In this document: positions 37,313 to 40,309 of the stretch, piece after piece
How the letters are laid out: each line of letters begins with the position of its first letter
Position numbering within the stretch: the stretch's first letter is position 1
Assembly: GCA_030849075.1 (NCBI GenBank)
Contig: JASAOO010003316.1
Coordinates: 1 to 40,309 of the forward strand
Source of the DNA: Zelonia costaricensis
Lineage: Eukaryota > Euglenozoa > Kinetoplastea > Trypanosomatida > Trypanosomatidae
Direction: 5' to 3'
DNA length: 40,309 bases
Notes under the pieces: generated by a model
What the model was told of the DNA's origin: nothing
The model's database searches: none
The model's input: the letters and a program-made list of their open reading frames with translations, nothing else
Made by a program: the position numbers and the translations under genes

Positions 37313-38209
37313 ACCCGCTCCTTATCGCAGTGGAAGCGTGGGGGTTGTCCGTTTGTGTGTGTGTGTGTGTGTAGGGGGGGGGGCGTGTGAGAAGGAGAGG
37401 AGTGAGACAAGAGGCGGAGTTTTGAAGGATAGGCAGATACGAAAAAGGGGGATAGCTGCGCAGCAGTGCACTGAAGCCACCGGAGAAGGCGCGGCAACGC
37501 AAGGCAGAAGCCGAGGTACACACTTCCGTGTCGCTCTCGATGGTCAGTGGCGGGGAGGGGGGGGGACACACTACCAACACACCGTGTGCGCTTTCACGAG
37601 GGGTGCAACCAGCAGCTGCCTCTGATGGGAGAGAGAGCGAGGAAGCTGTAGAAGAGGACCGCCTGACATGAGTGTGTGTTTGTGTGTCAGCGAGGTGGTG
37701 ACGACGCGCCCCAAACACGGGCGTGGCGTCAGGGGAGGGGGGGAGGGAAACTGTCCAAGGTGTCCCTCGGGTTCGCTCGTGACGCGGCGCTTTACTGACG
37801 CGCCTTACGTGGCGAGAAGTCAAAACGCAGCCGGCGCAGTGAAGGTTAGCGAAGGTGAGCAGAGGGAGAGTGAACAGGCAATCACCCACTCCTCACTCCT
37901 CCCGCTTTTACGAACGCGTGTGCAAGTAGGCCGCAAGACGCCACGACACGCCCGCACGCTCATCAACACAAGGCACACAGGCACGCGCAAAAGTACGGCA
38001 CGCAGCGGGAAGCGTTGGCACAGCAACATGCACGGCGACCCCCCCCCCCGCTGCGGCGCAGCAGCAAGCTCAGCAACGGAAGTTCGAAACGGGGTAAGCA
38101 ACGATCAGTCGATAAGATGCCGCGGTGCAAGCTCGAGAGACACAAGAGCGAGAGTCCCTTTCTCATGGCGTTGCCCACGCGCGGCGACGGTCCATCAGTT
38201 GTCCGCTCA
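37313..38209 (-). other. Intergenic between Pro/Met-rich and helical-repeat genes
   Basis: No gene. Landmarks are a (GT)n run at 37354-37372 followed by G9, and a C11 run at 38039-38049 on the plus strand (G tract in the transcript shortly after the Pro/Met-rich stop codon). Confidence 0.5.
37354..37372. repeat. (GT)n microsatellite followed by poly-G
   Basis: About nine GT units, then AG(9) at 37373-37382. The transcript strand reads a C tract then (AC)n, about 40 nt upstream of the helical-repeat gene ATG, plausibly its poly-pyrimidine signal. Confidence 0.85.
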
Positions 38210-39163
38210 TCAGGCGCTGTTGACGGCCGAAGCGGTCGCCGGGGTGGACACCTGCGTGTCCGCGTGCGAGGCGGCGCCGTGGAAGCTGCCAGCCAGACCG
38301 TTGGACAAGTGGGGGCGCGACGAGAGAGAGCCGTTCGCCACTGCACCACCGCCCGGCGCGGCAGCCGCCGACGCGGTGGCGTACTGCGCCGGCACCGTCA
38401 CACCGGCTGGGCAGAAAGGGTCGCCGGGGGGCAGCTTGATGTTGGGCATGAGCGGCATAACGGAGAACTCCACTGGCGTGATGCTGGGGGCTGGCATGGG
38501 CACCGGCACCGGCATAGGGCCCGGCACCGGGGCGGCAGCAGACGCCGGGGCCGTGGTCGCAGCGGTGCTGTTGGTGGACGGCGTTGCCATCGACTGTGGT
38601 GACATCATCGGCGGCTCCGCTGCAGCCGGGTGTGGGGGTGGCGCGGCCGGGGCCGCGGCGCCGTACGGCGGTGCCGCCCCCTGCGCCGGTGGCTTGACGG
38701 GCTGCCCGTTGAAGGGCGCCCCCATCGCGGCTGCAGCCATGTAGGGCGGATAGCTGTACGGCACGGGCATGTACATCATCGGCTGCGCGCCGGTGCCGTA
38801 CGGTGCCGGGTATGGGTGAGGTGTCATGGCGGAATTGGGGTTACCGCCCGGCGGCGGCGGTGGCATCATGCCCGGCATCCACATCTGCGGGGAGCCAGCA
38901 CCTGGCGGAGGTTGCATGGGGAATCCCATCGGCGCGGCCCCCGGCGGCAACGGGTACATGGCGGGGTACTGGCCGTAGTACGGCATCATCGGCGGCGGCA
39001 TCTGCATCTGCTGCTGTCCCATCATGCCGCCAGTGCCCTCAGCACCGGGGTACGCCGGCACCGCGGCGCTCGGGGCGGCAGACGCCGCCTTGCCCCCCTT
39101 CGCTGCGGCGTCGCTCTTCGCAGCCGCACCAGCGGCCTTGTCGGACTTCGACTCAGTGTTCAT
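38210..39163 (-). CDS. Pro/Met/Ala-rich low-complexity protein
   Basis: I recognise no domain in this 317-residue protein. The first 45 residues are Ala/Lys/Ser-rich and charged (SDKAAGAAAKSDAAAKGG). Residues about 45-165 are dense in Pro, Met, Tyr and Gly, with repeats such as MPPPMMPYYGQYPAMYP and MMYMPVPYSYPPYM. The rest is Ala/Pro/Ser-rich with one more ordered-looking patch (SITPVEFSVMPLMPNIKLPP, about 225-245). It is predicted to be intrinsically disordered. Such composition is common in RNA-granule and translation-regulator proteins, but that is only an analogy. ATG 39163 is the first in frame. Single-frame openness, with coherent composition and mostly G/C third bases, supports coding. 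Confidence 0.72.
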   Translation of the reverse strand: MNTESKSDKAAGAAAKSDAAAKGGKAASAAPSAAVPAYPGAEGTGGMMGQQQMQMPPPMMPYYGQYPAMYPLPPGAAPMGFPMQPPPGAGSPQMWMPGMMPPPPPGGNPNSAMTPHPYPAPYGTGAQPMMYMPVPYSYPPYMAAAAMGAPFNGQPVKPPAQGAAPPYGAAAPAAPPPHPAAAEPPMMSPQSMATPSTNSTAATTAPASAAAPVPGPMPVPVPMPAPSITPVEFSVMPLMPNIKLPPGDPFCPAGVTVPAQYATASAAAAPGGGAVANGSLSSRPHLSNGLAGSFHGAASHADTQVSTPATASAVNSA

Positions 39164-39614
39164 GTCGGCTCGATGGCCTAAAGCCAGCTGTCTTAGGCGG
39201 ACTGCGTGGAGAGGCGCGCAGGAGTCGGGTGCGAAGCTATGTGCGCGTGAGTGTCTCTTGTAGAAATGGGGAGGGGCGAAACGAGCTCAGGTACGAGCAG
39301 CGCCGTGCGGAGAGAGAGAGAGAGGCGAGCTGCATTGAGCAGCCCACCACAAAAAGGGGCCCAGTGTGCAGGTCAAGGGAGACGCAGGGAGGACAGCGAG
39401 GATTGTTGTGCAGAAAAACGCAAAGCACGCACTGGTGACACGCCACTGAAGCACCAAACCACCATCTGCTGGGTCAAGAGGGTCGGGGAGCGCGTGCCAA
39501 CACAGGCACCGCCACGTGACGTCCCGAATAAAGAAGGCCCACACGCGCCCCTNGTGTGTGTGTACAGTGATGTCACTCGTGAAACGAGGTCCTCAGCACA
39601 CTGGCTGACGTGCT
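39164..39614 (-). other. Intergenic, with one ambiguous base
   Basis: No gene. Base 39553 is N, directly before a short GT run, and marks an uncertain basecall or collapsed gap in the assembly. Confidence 0.6.
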
Positions 39615-40309
39615 TTACATGTACTGCAGTGCCGACGCAAGCTTCTCAAGCGCGCCTTCCAGCTTCAACACGCTCACCGATGCTGCGATGGGCATGTCCA
39701 GAGCTGACGCGCTCGGCAACACGGCACGTGACCCGCGACCCAGCACTCCATTGCCGCCGTCGACGGCCAAAATGCCTGTGTCACGCGCCTCCTTGAGAGC
39801 CGCCTCAGTCAACCGCACTCTCGCCTCACGATAGCGCAAGATTTGGCGACGGCCGTTCACCTTCTCCGCAATCGCCGCCAGCTGCGCAGACAGTCGTGAC
39901 GTCCCCGCTTCTCGCGCCTCGAGCTCGGCCCTCAGGGCCTTCAGCTCTGTCGTCTTGCGCTGCACCTCCGCCTCGCGCGCCATCACGGCAGCCGTAGCGC
40001 GCACAAGGTCCTCCTCCGCCCCGGAAGGCGTCACAGACGAGATCGACGGCGTCTTCTCCACAAAGCTCTCCTCCGACGCGATCAGGACCGCCTCGCGTTG
40101 AGAGAGCAAGCGCTCCCGTTGCGCCACAGCCCCTGTAGCCTCACGGAGTCGGCGCACCGCCTGCTCCACGGCCTTCTCCTGCTTTGTCAGCCGCGCCTCG
40201 CGGGCGTCGAGCTCCGCAGCACGCGCAGCAGCAGCATCCTCGGCGGACGTGTCCGCCACCGCAGCGTACCGCACGGGCGACGGGAACGACCGCGTGTCCT
40301 TCAGCGCGC
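39615..40309 (-). CDS. Coiled-coil protein, C-terminal fragment (cut by window edge)
   Basis: The open frame enters from beyond the right end of the window and stops at TAA (39617-39615), giving the last about 231 residues. No true start is visible; the GTG at 40274 is not a start, because the frame stays open to the last base. Residues of the fragment are strongly heptad-like and charged (ARAAELDAREARLTKQEKAV, AVAQRERLLSQREAVLIASE, LKALRAELEAREAGTSRLSA), predicting long coiled coil. The final 40 residues are less charged and may be a small terminal helix. Function unknown; cytoskeletal or basal-body proteins often look like this. Confidence 0.8.
   Translation of the reverse strand, partial: ALKDTRSFPSPVRYAAVADTSAEDAAAARAAELDAREARLTKQEKAVEQAVRRLREATGAVAQRERLLSQREAVLIASEESFVEKTPSISSVTPSGAEEDLVRATAAVMAREAEVQRKTTELKALRAELEAREAGTSRLSAQLAAIAEKVNGRRQILRYREARVRLTEAALKEARDTGILAVDGGNGVLGRGSRAVLPSASALDMPIAASVSVLKLEGALEKLASALQYM

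Overview
The window looks like nuclear DNA from a trypanosomatid, most likely of the Leishmania/Leptomonas/Crithidia group (Leishmaniinae). Every convincing protein gene lies on the minus strand, none needs an intron, and coding third positions are GC-rich (about 75-90% in the genes I counted). Gaps between genes are 0.3-6 kb and carry poly-pyrimidine tracts on the transcribed sense, followed by AG dinucleotides just upstream of start codons. That is the layout of a polycistronic transcription unit processed by spliced-leader trans-splicing. Transcription runs from high to low coordinates. I see no strand-switch region, tRNA or rRNA.

In transcription order (right to left) the genes are: the C-terminal part of a coiled-coil protein (39615-40309, cut by the window edge); a Pro/Met/Ala-rich protein (38210-39163); a 1004-residue, probably mitochondrial, helical-repeat protein (34298-37312); a parallel beta-helix protein (32683-33519); a Wee1-like kinase (30257-31222); a START lipid-transfer protein (28104-29237); a divergent actin-like protein (26015-26986); a 72-residue single-span membrane protein (25269-25487); IFT56/TTC26/DYF13 (22869-24575); a chymotrypsin-fold serine peptidase (21227-21829); a mitoferrin-type carrier (19850-20713); a four-span membrane protein (17740-18318); a purine nucleoside hydrolase (16069-17070); a leucine-rich-repeat/coiled-coil protein (12663-14885); a divergent cyclin (11126-11845); an RRM protein that is probably RBP6 (9220-9852); a possible small ORF (4893-5210); a 309-residue conserved-looking protein (2192-3121); a 128-residue acidic protein (1228-1614); and ribosomal protein eS19 (267-752).

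The genes do not form one pathway, as expected for a kinetoplastid unit in which regulation is post-transcriptional. Themes do recur: regulators of differentiation and cell cycle (RBP6, cyclin, Wee1-like kinase), mitochondrial functions (mitoferrin, helical-repeat protein, perhaps two small membrane proteins), flagellum and cytoskeleton (IFT56, actin-like, perhaps the LRR protein), and purine salvage. From memory, the neighbourhood of RBP6, nucleoside hydrolase, mitoferrin and actin-like protein matches a Trypanosoma brucei chromosome 3 block and a Leishmania chromosome 29 block. I could not check this.

The most unusual structure is outside the genes. About 6.1 kb of non-coding, CU-rich sequence (in transcript sense) follows RBP6 and contains a perfect 26-bp palindrome and an island of coding-like sequence. 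Two canonical G-quadruplex motifs lie on the transcript strand, near 27.65 kb and 32.31 kb, and a 15-bp stem hairpin lies inside the large helical-repeat gene. Among proteins, the serine peptidase with an intact His/Asp/Ser triad and the shortened actin-like protein are the best candidates for undescribed biology.
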